Source of the DNA: Sesamum alatum
Taxonomy: Eukaryota; Streptophyta; Magnoliopsida; Lamiales; Pedaliaceae
Direction: 5' to 3'
Assembly: GCA_034509735.1 (NCBI GenBank)
Contig: JACGWO010000013.1
Coordinates: 11,118,136-11,182,135, forward strand
Length of the DNA stretch: 64,000 bases
The translations under genes and the position numbers were made by a program. The notes under the pieces were generated by a model. It had not been told where the DNA came from and did not search any database. It worked only from the letters and a program-made list of their open reading frames with translations. Position 1 is the first letter of the stretch. Each line of letters begins with the position of its first letter. Of the stretch, positions 33,423 to 45,608 are shown piece by piece.

Positions 33423-35347
33423 TGAAGGAATCGATAAAAACTCGGTATGTTAAATGCGCAACGTAAGCGATGAATAAAATATTAAACGGATCATATCTCA
33501 CGTCAACGGGGCCATTCGTGCACATGCACACCAACTAGTTCATGAAAGTCAGAGAGTAAATACCTCTGTGAGAGTAGTGGAATGTCCTAGTTTCAAAAGC
33601 TCCCCACCAACAATGATTTTTGGCATTGTCCATACAAGAGAAAAACAATGTTCTCTCAAGCAATTCCATGCAAAACACCAACTCGTGTCTCTTTGAGCCT
33701 TCCTAGAAACTCAAGAAAGTGGGACTAGAACAACACTTCTATGAAGTAAAAAGTGTTTTAGGTTCCTTAATAAAACCTTGAATGAATTTCAGGCTCTTAA
33801 GAAAAAGAAGAAAGAGATAGACTCTTCGGGGAAGAAGAGAGATATAAAGAGAAGATGAAGCAAAACACACACACCAAGGCTATTCAAGAGCACTATGACC
33901 GGCCATACACCCTCATTTACAGAGGTAGTGGTTGCTACAAGTCAATGGCATAAGATTTCCTATTCATGAGGATGCAAACCCCTAATCAAAGCGGTTTAAT
34001 GCATGGTAGGTCCTTGTGGTTTCTCGGGGCTTGATTAAAATTTGAATTAAACACAATTTGATTTTGGATTAGTAATTAATTGATCCATTCAATTAATTTC
34101 AAGTCCATATCAAATCATTTATTTAGTTCTTGAACCTAAGAATAATTAATCCAATTAATTAATCCCAAAATAAAAATATTTAATTAATCCAATTAATTAA
34201 GATTTTGGGTTTCCTATCACATAGGGCACCAATTGAATAATCCAATTATTCAAATGATTAATTTAAAATTCTTTAAATTAATCATCTCTGTGGGAATTAA
34301 TTTAATATTTAAATCCCACCCAAAATTAATTCTCTAGTTAATTTTTCAATATCGTTAGTGCTTTTTATGTGACTCTTATCGGTCCATCTTTAGCTAGACT
34401 TTGAGCTTGTATCACATATATAATGTAATCCGAAAATTAACTTCCTCTAGATAAATTGAATCATATTCAATTAATCACTCATGATTAACTCATTAATCAA
34501 AGATTACCTGTTACCATGGGTGACCGTCTAGCAATGGTCCATGGCATAGAGAATAGGTGAATTGCGATCAAGTTATTTCCTAATCAAAGTCTAGGCACAA
34601 AGTACTAAATCGGTTCTCATACTTGACTTTGATAAATATGTATCCACTCTTGATTGTACTTTTATTAATCAAATTTTAGAGATTAACACAATTTAGAGGA
34701 CATAGGAGATCCCCATCATCTCATGATAGGCGATGGATACCTTCTTGAAATACACCAACCTCCATGGCAACACATAATACCGCAGTCACACTAGTCAGGA
34801 CCAAGATACAACCACCCTATACACAAGGCTACTGTGGTTCCTTAGGTCGGAGAACTAACTTCCGTACTATCACAGCTAAGGAGTTGTACTCATACCAATC
34901 ATGCCACATGGGATCCATATGATAACTCGTGCGAGTCAATTAAGTGAACTTGACAACCCACTTGTCAAGCACCCCTAAAGTGCATAGACATCATACGTCT
35001 GTCATTGATGAAACGCGACACTCATCACATGAATGCATCACTTAGTGCAAGCCTCTATAGAACTCCTCAATACCCATTCTTGAGGGTTCTCGACTTGGAA
35101 TGTTTCATATCAACCCTCAAAAGTTGGTTTCATTGTCCCCATCAAATGTGCAACCTAACTTCATTGGTTTATCTGTTCTGTGGGCTTTGTCTGTACAATG
35201 CAATAATAACATATAATAATAATAACTCAAAAAAGATGACCAAAGAATAAACTATATTCATGATATTTAACATTACATCGAATAAAATCGTTAACAGTAG
35301 ATTACAAAGCAACCCACTAGTTTGCTTTCTGGTCACCTATACTGACA
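33423..35347 (-). mobile_element. Inverted Copia LTR (LTR E, about 1.9 kb)
   Basis: On the minus strand it starts TGTCAGTATAGGTGACCAGAA at 35347, an alternate of the TGTTAGAATAGGTGACC start. It contains the 'acaaagcccacag', 'ccaagtcgag' and 'gagtgtcgcgtttcat' blocks and the 'gaccattgctagacggtc' block of the other LTRs, and ends ...GATTCCTTCA. A primer-binding-site-like sequence follows, so this is the 5' LTR of a minus-strand element whose body is gone. Confidence 0.75.
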
Positions 35348-35354
35348 ATAAATA

Positions 35355-36700
35355 TTACCTCTCTAGTTCATTTTGAGGATGTTAGATTTTTGTAGAGGAA
35401 AAGAGATTACATTGCTTTAGCACTATTACTTATGTTGAGAGTTGAAATTGTACCCAACATTACTAAATAAATAAAATTATTTATTTTCTGCAATATCAAT
35501 TGGCAACATCGGTTGAAATCCAATTCCAGTATTGAAAATAGCAAACGTGATCTAGAGCTAGAGAAGTAGGAATCAATGATAGATATGGTCATGAAAAGAA
35601 TATCTTGGTGAGCTGGGGGATTGCTCCCACTGGAAAGCATGAACATGCACCCCCTACAACATAGGACCAAGGACAAGGACCGACTGAGGAAGCTAGGAGA
35701 CTTGCCTCCAGTACCACCTCTTTCTATGGTCTAGATGACTCAAGAGACACTTCGAAAAGTTGATGGAAAATGTCTTCGCCCAAGTGGCAGAGAGCAGTAG
35801 CCCTGTATTTGGTTAATCATCCACATGAGCCTTCTCCCCTTCGTTTTCATCCCAAGGCTGAGCTTCAACCTCGACCCCAGGGGGTGACGAATCAAGGGAA
35901 GAGGGTCCTCGAGACGTATCAAGAAAGGAGACAAAGTCAGCAACCAACCTTCTCCCCTAATGGCTTCCGCAAGGAATGTGAATACCACACTTGAGTGAAT
36001 GCAATGGCACATGTAATCCCCGAGGATTACCTAGACAAATTCATAGCTAAAGCTAATTTATTGGATTTGAGTGTTGATATTGCAAAATCTCACGTACCAC
36101 ATTGGCGAAAGGGTAAATATTTATTTTAACCAACTTCCTGCACACACGATAGAAATTTTAAGCAATTGTCTCAATGGTTCCTGCATCATTTTCCATCAAC
36201 AAGAGGTACTCGAAGACAGGCTCATACCTCATCACTATAGTTTAATGTGAGCAGGATGGATTTTGAGTGGTGGAACCAGCGACTCGCTGGAACACCTCAT
36301 TGAATTTGAGAATGATGAACTCTTACATAAGCATCCTCATGGAGTTAAATGCGGTATATTTCTTACTATGTTAACAAAATCTACCCAACAGTGGTTCGAC
36401 CAGCTCCCATTGAGAGGTAGTAATTCCGAAAATGGAAATTTGGTTTCTTGAAAATATCCCAAAGAGCAAGGTTTAGCTTTTAAGCACCTGACCAGTTTAA
36501 GTATGATGGAATCAAAGTTTCACTACAAGACATTTGAGCTGATAATGATTACCTGGACAACTTGACCCATAAATGATAAGGTGTTTGTTATGTGAATGGT
36601 TGATAAATCTACCCTTATCAACTATTTCTTCCTATGATCAATTGGTTTAAAAAATCATGTTTTCTCCTTATGAGCAAAAACAAGGTAACAAAGTCCGCTA
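35355..36700 (+). pseudogene. Second Gypsy: gag remnant, 5' part
   Basis: Only gag is recognisable. The frame around 36263-36430 reads SLEHLIEFENDELLHKHP, then VKCGIFLTML and TQQWFDQLPL, matching the retrotransposon gag core (the family pattern has EHL..F, a central cysteine, and QQWF.QLP). Upstream at 35770-35990 a frame rich in Pro and Gln resembles a gag N-terminal linker. Stops and shifts occur throughout. A MULE is inserted near 36709, and gag continues after it at 41493. Confidence 0.65.
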
Positions 36701-36709
36701 TATATTTGT

Positions 36710-36905
36710 GGACAATTGGCATTTTGCACCCTTGAATTATAGAGGTTTTGCACAATGCAACCTTAAATTGTAGAAATAGTACTTTGCACCCTTCAATTAT
36801 ATATTTATTGGCACCACGCACCCTCCACTCATTTCCGGCAAGTTTTCTTGCCGGAAAATTACATCAACCTGAATATGAAGGATTTTTTTGTCAATTTAAT
36901 AGTCT
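36710..36905 (+). repeat. Left terminal inverted repeat of the MULE
   Basis: It matches the right end inverted over about 200 bp with few changes, through 'tttgcacccttcaattat', 'tttccggcaagttttcttg' and 'gtcaatttaa'. Just inside, at about 36927-37020, a second diverged copy of the same terminal sequence appears ('aattgccattttgcaccctt'), so this end is partly duplicated. Confidence 0.9.
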
Positions 36906-37586
36906 TTCCTCCAAAAATGATTGAGTAATTGCCATTTTGCACCCTTGAAATACACCTCATTTGCACAATACATCCTAAAATTATATTTTTGGCACCTTAC
37001 ACTCTTAAAATAGATCATCCTCTTAAAATATATATTTCTTATTTTTTAATGCTTGATTTCATTTTAAAAAATGGTAAGAAAAACTTACAAATTCTATAGT
37101 GGATAGTATAATTAAAACTACACGATATACAAAAATGATAGTTTGGTTCAAATTTGTTGTGCTTCAACTACTTGATTGTTCTAGCCATTTTAAAGCAAAA
37201 AAAAAAAAAAAAAAAAAAAAAGAAGAAAGAAGAAAGAAAGCAACTGTAATGCATGAGATGGTGTAGAAACATAGTTGATACAGAGATCATAGCCATACTT
37301 AGAGCAAACAAACAAAACCAAAGTGATAGAAATGGAGATGATACAAAGGTCATAAACTAAGAAAAAACACTCAATATCACGATAATAAAAGCCAAATTTA
37401 AGGTTAATCTCCTCAAGTATTTGGAAAAGAAAACAACAATAACAAGTACTTAAATTGCTAAAAGCTAGTACTAAAAACACCACAACATTACTCCAAAAAC
37501 AACCAAATCTTGTAAGCTAACATTGCAATATCACAGTCTATTCCAAAAATAAATGTAAGCTACAAGCATATCTTTCATTCATTAGT

Positions 37587-40476
37587 TATACAACCTTGTT
37601 ACTGTAGAATGCCCATCACTCTGCTGCATTATGAGCCTATTTGAGTCCATTCTATAAATTCTCATTGAAACTAATGGTGTTGACGTCTCAGATGATGGTT
37701 CCTGAAAATAGCATCATCATGAGAATAAAAAATAACTTTTATTAATTAGTATATATTGGACAAAGATATTGTAAATGTTAGTATCACTTGTGGTATAGTC
37801 CCAGTTCTAGAACCTTGACAACCAGAAGCAAAATTTGTTATCCCAACTTTTTTTTTTTCACCTGTAGATAGCATACATAAATGGTTATACTCTAAGACTA
37901 ACAAAATGAAAATAAAAAACTAATAATAAACTTACAACATACAGATAATGGTTATACTTTCAGACTAACAAAATGAAAATAAGAAACTAAATAATAAACT
38001 TACAGTCAATTTTGATCTCTTTGAAGATAAAGGGGGTTGGGTCATATTGTCAACTACAGCTGGTAGCTTACAACCTTTCTTGTTGTGTTTTGATTCTCCA
38101 CATCTAGAGCATGAATACTTTGGTCCATTTCTTTTTAAGACCACCTTTTGTTTACCTTTTTCATCCGGTTCTTTTCTTTTATTATGCTTTAGTGGTCTTC
38201 CCGCCTTCTTTGGTTTTTCAAGCCATGGCACCAAGGGATCTAATGTAGATTCAGGCCACTCTTGTTGTCCTTTCAAAGGATGGAGCAAGTATGAGTATGT
38301 CTTCAGAAATTTTTCTTTCTTATACCAAAGCTCAACATAATCCTCAACCTTTTCCCTTCTATAGAAGATTCAAGCTATAGCATGAACACATGGAATTCCC
38401 GTGAGCTCCATTTTTTGCAGCTGCAAAGTTTTGAAGTTAAATCCACTGTCCATCTATCGCCAAGCCATCCCTTGACTTCAAACTTATCATGGGCATTTCA
38501 TTCTAAAATGTACCCATGTGCTTTCTTTTTGTTGCTTTCTAGTATCTTCTGCACAACATGACAAACTTCTCTGTTAGATTTCATCACTTTATCCCTTTGT
38601 GTATGAATTCTTTTCATCATAATGACTCTCAGAATCTCCAACATGGTAATGATTGATTTATCCCTTGCTTTCATAATGACATTATTGAAACTTTCACATA
38701 GGTTATTTAGTAGGAAATCACATTTTGGCCAAGTTTTGAAATGTGACTTTGCCCAATTCATTGGAGGCCTTTCTCTCACCCAATCATATGTAGCTGAATC
38801 ACATGACTTCAACTTCTCCATCTCCCTGTTGAAATCCACAAGTCTAGTAACTGAAGCAGCTCTCCAAAGCAAATCTTTCAATTGCAACCCTTTGTGTTTT
38901 TGCTTAAAATTATTATACATATGTCTTAAGAAAAACCTATGCTCACAATGGGGTAACAAATCTTTTATCACCCTTATCAATCCCTTTTGCTTGTCAGAAA
39001 TAATTGTCCATGCATAACTATTTACCATATCCAGATCTTGAGTAAGTAGACTAACAAACCACTCCCAAGACTTTCTATTTTCTTTCAATACCATGGCATA
39101 TGGAATGGGGTACATGGAGTTATTTCCATCAATGCCTACTGCACATAACAAAACTCCACCTCTTGATGTCTTCAAATGGGTACCGTCGAGACCTATGATC
39201 GGTCTGCATCCTGCTTTGAAATCCTTTCTGTAAAGCCCCACAGCATATATAAAACCTCTTGAAAGTACATATTTGGGAACCTAAAATGTGCTTGCATTTA
39301 ATCTTTATTGTTGTGTCTGGATTGGTTCTATAGATTTCCTCGCAGTATCGACACAAGTTAGCATACTGCTCCAATTTGGTACCATAATTTAGCTTCACTG
39401 CATGCTTCTTGGCCCTGTACATCTTCAAAATAGATAAAGAAGTATGGTTCTCCATTTGCATTATTTCTTGCATTGAAGTAACAGGCCACTCCGGGTTACT
39501 CCTGAGATGGTGTTGATATTTTTTTCGCGAGAAATCTTGAAGTGCAATGTTTGGAATTTGGAGCTCTATAACAACTGTGCTCTCCCTTGATTAACTTCAC
39601 CTGAAAAGTTTTGTCAATCTTTGAGATAAATGAGGCATAAATGACCCATCCCACATTCACATGGTGAATTTTGTCACTGCAGTTTTTGGTAAACTTCAAA
39701 GGCTTTCCTTGCTTGTTTGAATATTTCCGCACTGCATCTCTGAAGTCAGTTGCTGTCTTGAAACACAACCCTACCTCAAATTCAAAGTTAGAACTATTTG
39801 CATCATCTTTGTATATTAGATATTTTGAAATTTTTCCCTTTACAAATGATTGGTTCTTGCTTGAAGGCCTGAGATGCTCTGTACATAAAATTAGAACAAC
39901 CATTTTGCCTTTGTCAAGTGCTAAAGAGTCATCCCAAATGCCAACCCATTCAATCTCTCTATCAATATTCTCATCAAACAATAAATCATCATATTCAAAG
40001 TCACTATCTTGAAAGTCATCACTGAACGTGGAATCATTTGTATCAATGTCTTCATCACTATCATTTTCATCAGTGATATTATCAATTTCAATCATATCAA
40101 CTTCATGACCTTGGCATGATTTCTCAAATTCGTGGTCATTCATGTGTTGATCATGCTGTAAACCAACAATATTCTCATATTCTTTGTCAAGTTGATCTTC
40201 CTGATCTTCATTCACAACATCTTCAAATTGCATTTTGGACAATGTCGGATTAGATTCTACTTGGATTTCCAAGAAGTGATCAGGTTCAGGCTCACTGGTG
40301 TCAATATAAATGCCCACTACTCTTTCACTGTCTACAAATCTTATCAAATTTCTAGCATCATCGTCACTAACTATAAGCACCAAATTCTTGCAATCATCAG
40401 GACCATTTAGATTGTAATAAAATCTCATCCAATTTTCATGACATATTTCTCTAGCCATGGAGTGTAGTTCATTCAT
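37587..40476 (-). pseudogene. MuDR-type transposase of the MULE, broken
   Basis: On the minus strand: a PB1-like N-terminus (40476-40240), an acidic linker, a MuDR DNA-binding-like domain (FKTATDFRDAVRKYS, about 39770), the MULE DDE domain with IIGLDGTHL (first Asp), IISDKQKGL (second Asp) and NNLCESFNN (Glu), CEHRFFLRHMYNNF, a SWIM zinc finger (CSC ... CVHAIA, about 38455-38370), and a CCHC knuckle CSRCGESKHNKKGC (about 38105-38064). A last exon ends near 37587 after a GTAAGT intron. The DDE residues are kept, but the frame is broken: a shift in a 7-A run near 39525, another near 39215, TGA in the run-up to the SWIM finger near 38495, a shift inside it near 38413, and TGA after HAIA near 38372. 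It cannot make one full-length protein. Confidence 0.9.
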
Positions 40477-41280
40477 TGTTATCTATGTGAAGTCACAAAA
40501 GTCAAAATAATTGACCTGACCACCCGTATAAAATTTGCCTCTGAAGTTTACGATTGAACTAGAATGAAACATCTTGATGCTGAAAAATGTGCTTACATGA
40601 TGTGTAATAATTAAAAATAACTATTATTAATCGTTGGTACTTCAACAAGTTATCACAATATATATTATAAAAAAGTAAGGCACTAATATTCTTTAACTAA
40701 ATGTGCAGATTATACGTTTCATGTAATTTATGCAAATAATTATTTGACAGAAAAATATTTATATCACAACCAAAACCAACTAATCATTTTGCAATGTACA
40801 AAGCTTGACCATGATGTCTAATAGAATTCTAACATACAAAGTAATTATTTTGCAATGTGTTATCTACAATACACGAAACATACATCAAGAATTTTTAATA
40901 TCATTCTGCACAATAAGCTAAACAAATAAACATTCACAAGCATCTTTATACAAAAAATTCCCTCACCATATGCTGGAGCTTGATTTCCAAAAGGTATGTG
41001 GAAAGACATCTCATTATCTTGCTCTTGTCTCAATATCCCAACCATGGTTGTTTTGTGTGTAGTATAAAATCAACATATACTTTTTTTTGTAGTTTATTGA
41101 TAGAAAAAAAAAGTTGCAAAGCGACTGGATTTGGGAGTATAAGAAGTATTGAGTCTGCAACAATAAAGAAGTTTGAATCTATTCATCTCCTTTGGACTTT
41201 CCTTTTCTTACATTTATGTTTACTCTTTTTCTTGTTATGAATTTGCCTCTATCTTGCACATGCAAGTCATGTGCTGATTT

Positions 41281-41483
41281 GTTTTGGAGGGAAGGTTAAA
41301 TTGACCAAAAATCCCTTCATATTCTGGTTGTTATAATTTTCTGGCAAGAAAACTCGCCGGAAACGAGTGAGGGTGAATGGTGCCAATAAATATATAATTG
41401 AAGGGTGCAAAGTGCTATTTTTATAATTTAAGGTTGCATTGTCAAAACCTCTATAATTCAAGGGTGCAAAATGCCAATTGTCC
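41281..41483 (-). repeat. Right terminal inverted repeat of the MULE
   Basis: This is the inverted mate of 36710-36905. It contains the 'aaactcgccggaaacgagtg' block and ends at the TATATTTGT duplication. Confidence 0.9.
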
Positions 41484-41492
41484 TATATTTGT

Positions 41493-41690
41493 TCAACATT
41501 AGACAGTTAGAAGAAAAAACATTGAGGAGTTTCGTAGGGCATTTCAACAATGAAGTTTTTGAAGTGTTGATCTGCATTATACAAAGCTTAAGAAGGGTCC
41601 ATTTGCTTCAACATCATCCCGTAACCCACTAGATAATGTGTAAAAAACTTAGAAATTTGATGCCTGGGAGGACATATAGTCACGACTTGT
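41493..41690 (+). pseudogene. Second Gypsy: gag remnant, 3' part
   Basis: After the MULE the frames give KTLRSFVGHFNNEVFEVL, which fits the gag stretch that follows the QQWF block in the family (SLRDYI.RFN pattern). It shows that the MULE split this gene. Confidence 0.6.
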
Positions 41691-41852
41691 AAAGGTCAAA
41701 ATCAAAGAGAACGACACACACAAGATTATTTCAACTTTTTTAAATCAAATGCAAAGCTTAAACCCACCCGAGTTGACAAATAGAGCATTTTGAAAGGAGT
41801 ATAAATTCTAAACATAAAAATTTTGGACAAATGCGTAACTTTATATATTTAA
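41691..41852. other. Unassigned spacer
   Basis: Sequence without a recognised frame or repeat lies between the gag remnant and the first small inverted-repeat element. Confidence 0.5.
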
Positions 41853-42228
41853 GGATAAATTACATTTTGCCATCCGAACGACACCCATTTTTATGCTTTG
41901 TCATTTAAACATTTTCTTGTTTTAATTTATCATCTCAACTTTGAAAAATTTGCACTTTGTCAAACATGATTATTTTTTTGTCGATTTTTTTGCCAGAAAA
42001 AATATCACATACATTGCACGTGTGATATTGAAGGCCAATGTAGTGATGTTTTTTTCGACATGTGCACTGTATGTAATATTTTTCCGGCAGAAAAATCTAC
42101 TAAAAATGATCCTCTATGGCAAAGTGCAAATTTTACAAAGTTGAGATGGTAAGTAGACACCAAAAAAGAAATTGATATAACAAAGTGCAAAAACTGACAT
42201 AGTTCGGATGGCAAAATGTAATTTACTC
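41853..42228. mobile_element. 376-bp MULE-type MITE
   Basis: The left end 'ggataaattacattttgcca' is mirrored at the right end (GAGTAAATTACATTTTGCCA on the other strand). The arms continue through 'tccgaac', 'actttg' and 'atcacatacattgcacgtg'. The flanks TATATTTAA and TATTTTTAA agree at 8 of 9 positions, fitting an aged 9-bp target duplication. No coding capacity. Confidence 0.75.
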
Positions 42229-42342
42229 TATTTTTAAAGGGACTAGTACAATACACATGTTGCATGTAAAGCAAAAATCTTTTTTTAAAAATATATATTA
42301 AATTTATATAGAGTTTCATTGAAAAGTATTCGATAAATTATT

Positions 42343-42838
42343 GGGTTAATTACACTTAAACCCCTCTAAAATCCAAAATGACACTTTCTCCCAAAAAAAT
42401 TTCAAAATTATATTTACAACCCCTCTGAAAATTCTCCGTGTACACCTTGCTCGCTCCTGTTAGAGTTTCGATGGAAAATGCTTACGTCAACAAAAAGAAA
42501 TTATATCAATTATCAATTTTTCCCTTATTCAACATTCTCATGTATATTTTTGTACTTATAAGGGGATAAATGTAATGTATATATATGGAGTGAGGTTAAC
42601 ATTATTACATTTTCCCCCTATAAGTACAAAATTATTACATGGGAATGTTAAATGGGGGGTAAAATTGAAAATTAATGCAATTATTTTTGTTCTCCTCAAC
42701 ATTTCTCATCCAAATGCTAATGAAAGAGGTCAGATGTAAATGGTGAATTTTTGAAAGTGGTGTAAGTGCAATTTTGAAACTTCTTTCGGGGAAAGTGTAA
42801 TTTTATATTTTTAGAGGGGGTCTAAGTGTAATTAATCC
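42343..42838. mobile_element. 496-bp MULE-type MITE
   Basis: The left end 'gggttaattacacttaaacc' is mirrored at the right end (GGATTAATTACACTTAGACC on the other strand), with inner similarity around 'acactttctccc' / 'acactttcccc'. The flanks TAAATTATT and TTAATTATT agree at 8 of 9 positions. No coding capacity. Confidence 0.75.
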
Positions 42839-43019
42839 TTAATTATTTAATATTTTATTTTCACAGTAGAAGATTATAAAATAACAACTACAAGTAAATA
42901 AATAAATAAGCTAATTTTGAAATGCTTTTAATTGTAATACTAATGTAGTTTTCATACTAATTCTACGTCTTTTAATTTTTCATCATTGCATTGTTTTGTT
43001 GTTGTCCAGTCTTAGACCA

Positions 43020-43630
43020 TGTTATAGAAATAACACCTACAGTTGAAAAAAGTACAAAATATCTTTAAGGTGAGGCACGGATATCTCGCTCTCCTTATAA
43101 CGAGATTGAAGCCCATTGTAGCAAAATATCCTCACAGGTCCAGCGGTATCACTCTTGACTCTTACCCTCCAAGATACAACAGCCCGACAATATCGTATGA
43201 CACTAACTCACTCAGGACAAGTTGTAGAGTCGAAAGCTCCACAAAAAAGAACACCCTTCTAAAACTAATATAACTCTCTCTTATAGGATAATTGCATGTG
43301 GAATATCTTGTATAAATAGATATTCTTTTTGCTATAAACAAGGTAGAGCGGTGCCCCCTTTTATAGGTGTAGAAATCATCCACTATTTTAATGTGAATTA
43401 GAAGAGAATAATGTGATAAGTTACAAGAGATAGTGGGAATAAATGACTAGTAAGTGGGTATAAAATATGTATGAATATGATGTAGTAGTGAGATGATTGT
43501 AATGAAGAAGAAAGGTTACAAATGTGATGGCCATAAACATTGACCAATACCACTAACCTCAACATCAATGGAGGAAAAGTGAAAGGACATAGGTTATAAT
43601 TTAAATATTAAAATGCAATATGTACTAACA
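43020..43630 (-). mobile_element. 3' LTR of a minus-strand Copia (Copia-4)
   Basis: On the minus strand the LTR starts TGTTAGTACATATTGC at 43630, directly after the polypurine tract ACTGGGGGAT (43640-43631). It holds a 'tataaataga' TATA-like site on the plus strand near 43310, and the end near 43020 (...TATAACA) is estimated. RNase H coding of the same element lies upstream on the minus strand at 44214-44385. Confidence 0.65.
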
Positions 43631-43640
43631 ATCCCCCAGT

Positions 43641-44213
43641 CATTTTAATATTAAATAAAAGATAGTATACTAGTTGAAGGGAGATATATTATATATAATG
43701 AGGTGTTCTGCATTGAAACTCCAATTAGTGAAATAGTAACCTCTACTCCAGAGTCAGTAGTTGTCTCAGACTTGAACTATGACTGCTTAGGAAAAAATAA
43801 AGTATCATTGCACACACATAATAGTCAAGTTGTTGATATGAGTTTTAATAGCCAGCACATTACGGCCATGTGTTATCCCGGCTTTCATGAGAGTTTTTTA
43901 AAATAAGCCCAATTCTCATAGAAAACGGCCTACTTCCACAATCATAGAGGTGAAATCTGTCAAGGGTGCTGTTGTAACTTTGACACGCCACTCATTCGAG
44001 CTACAAATTTTGATTAAGAGTTAATAAAATCAACCTCCACAAATCGTTATAGGATAAATGCACTCACATCATAGGGATGAAAAAATAATTATAATAAGAT
44101 AGTGCATTTCAATACAAACCATCATATGATCCATTTTTCCCATTGAATCTGGTTATAGGATCTCTAGTCCCCATGTTAGGTTTCCTCATACATGGCTTAT
44201 CATTGTATGGGCT
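43641..44213 (-). other. 3' non-coding region of Copia-4
   Basis: This lies between the pol stop codon and the polypurine tract. I see no gene; its place fits the untranslated region that Copia elements have before the 3' LTR. Confidence 0.5.
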
Positions 44214-44385
44214 TTAACCCCCATCCCCCTCGATGTATTCCAGACATTTTTCTCTTGCCAAGGCCTCGGTTAATGGATCTGCAAAATTATTACAAGATTT
44301 AACATAATCAACATTAATATTACTACTTATCAAGTACGATCTCACAGCTCTGTATTTTGTTCTTATAGGTTTGGATTTACCGTTA
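44214..44385 (-). pseudogene. Copia-4 RNase H, C-terminal end
   Basis: The minus strand reads NGKSKPIRTKYRAVRSYLIS, then NVDYVKSCNNFADPLTEAL and AREKCLEYIEGDGG, then stop. This is the end of the Copia RNase H (the family has a KS+HI..R..VR...VDYVKS..N.ADPLTK pattern). A 1.2-kb inverted-repeat element interrupts it at 44386, and a further piece is suggested at 45609-45720. Confidence 0.8.
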
Positions 44386-45608
44386 GGCTTAATTGCATTA
44401 CTGCCCTATATATTAGGGGGTTGGCAAAATAAGGACCTTAAATACAAGGGTGGCAAATACTGCCCCAGAATTTTTTTATTTTTTTATTTTTTTTGCAATT
44501 GCAGAACTCCGGCCATCGGATTTTTAAAAGTGACCGAAATTTGCTGATGTGGACAAATACAGGACTTTTTAAATTGGAAAAAAAGCTTACTCGGCATATT
44601 TTAAAAATAACCTGCCACATAAGCGCTGATATAGAAAAAAAGTATAAAATAAATTTTAAATTTACATTATGTATATAATTATAAATTATAAAAATAAAAT
44701 TATTTATAAAAAAAAAGAAAAGATTAACCCCCCTCCCCAACCCTTCCCCTCTGCGCCCCCATCTAATTCTTCTATTTTGCTGCCCCCGTCTCCCCATAGA
44801 AGGGGGCAGCGCTACCCCAGCAGAGGGGGGCAAACGGCATCGCCCCCCAAGTCACCCAGCTGGTTCGGGGGCGACGCAGCTCGCCCCCGTTTGCTAGTCG
44901 TCGTCGCCGCCTCTTTCTGGGCGGCGGCGGTAGGGCGGTGGAGAAGGCGGGTATGGTGGGGCTAGGGTTTTTTTTTTGTTTTTAATTTATATTATATAAA
45001 AATAATAATTTTATTTTTTTATAATTTAAAATTATAAAATACTAATTTTATTTTTTTATAAATTTTATGTATTTTATTTTTTTTGTATCCATAATACATT
45101 AAATTATTTTTTTCATATTTTATTCTAATTTATAATATGTTTTAAAGTGTGTAAAATAATTTATTATATCCGCGTAGAATTATGCTACGACAGTTAGTAT
45201 AAAATATAAATTCAAAGTTTGTTTTGTGGTAGATGAGATAATAAAAAAATATCCCGTCATTAAAAGAACACACAAATAAAAAGTGTTTTTTCTTTTTTTT
45301 TCCATGCCAGCGCTTATGTGGCAGGTATTTTCCAAGTAAGTATTTATGTGACAAAAAACATAATAGTAAAATAACTTAGTTGGCAATTTTTTTTTAAATT
45401 ACAAATCCATGTCAGCAAAAGCCCCAAAAGAAGCCCTAATTTTGTCCACATCAGCAAATTCCGCCCACTTTTAAAAATTCGATGGCCGGAGTCCTGTAAT
45501 TGCCAAAAAAAAAAAATTAATTCTGGGGCACTATTTGCCACCCCTATATTTAAGGTCCTTGTTTTGCCACCCCCCCTTAATATACGGGGCAGTAAATGCA
45601 ATTAAGCC
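44386..45608. mobile_element. 1.2-kb inverted-repeat element (MULE-like, non-autonomous)
   Basis: Long terminal inverted repeats (about 300 bp each) start GGCTTAATTGCATTACTGCC on the left and GGCTTAATTGCATTTACTGC inverted on the right. Inside the arms are 'aaggaccttaaatac', 'gatgtggacaa' and 'cgctgatatag'/'cgcttatgtgg' blocks. The centre holds a GC-rich stretch at about 44735-44965. I see no matching target duplication (TTACCGTTA / TTCAATATA). It sits inside the Copia-4 RNase H. Confidence 0.75.

Larger units (their letters stand above)
36710..41483 (-). mobile_element. Complete Mutator-like element (MULE), 4774 bp
   Basis: Long terminal inverted repeats of about 200 bp (36710-36905 and 41281-41483) start GGACAATTGGCATTTTGCAC. 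TATATTTGT flanks the element on both sides (36701-36709 and 41484-41492): a perfect 9-bp target duplication, the Mutator signature. It encodes a MuDR-type transposase on the minus strand. It is inserted in the gag gene of a degraded Gypsy element, whose reading continues past it. The duplication is intact although the transposase is broken, so the last move was either recent or helped by another copy. Confidence 0.93.

Noticed and set aside
39500..39530. Programmed frameshift at the 7-A run in the MULE transposase
   Set aside because: The shift needed is +1, other lesions exist downstream, and no stimulatory signal was seen; mutation or assembly error is simpler.
39671..40012. Plus-strand frame opposite the MULE transposase
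   Set aside because: It is the antisense of the transposase N-terminus.
44735..44965. A proline/arginine-rich protein gene
   Set aside because: The composition comes from CCC and GGC repeats in the core of an inverted-repeat element, with no motif.
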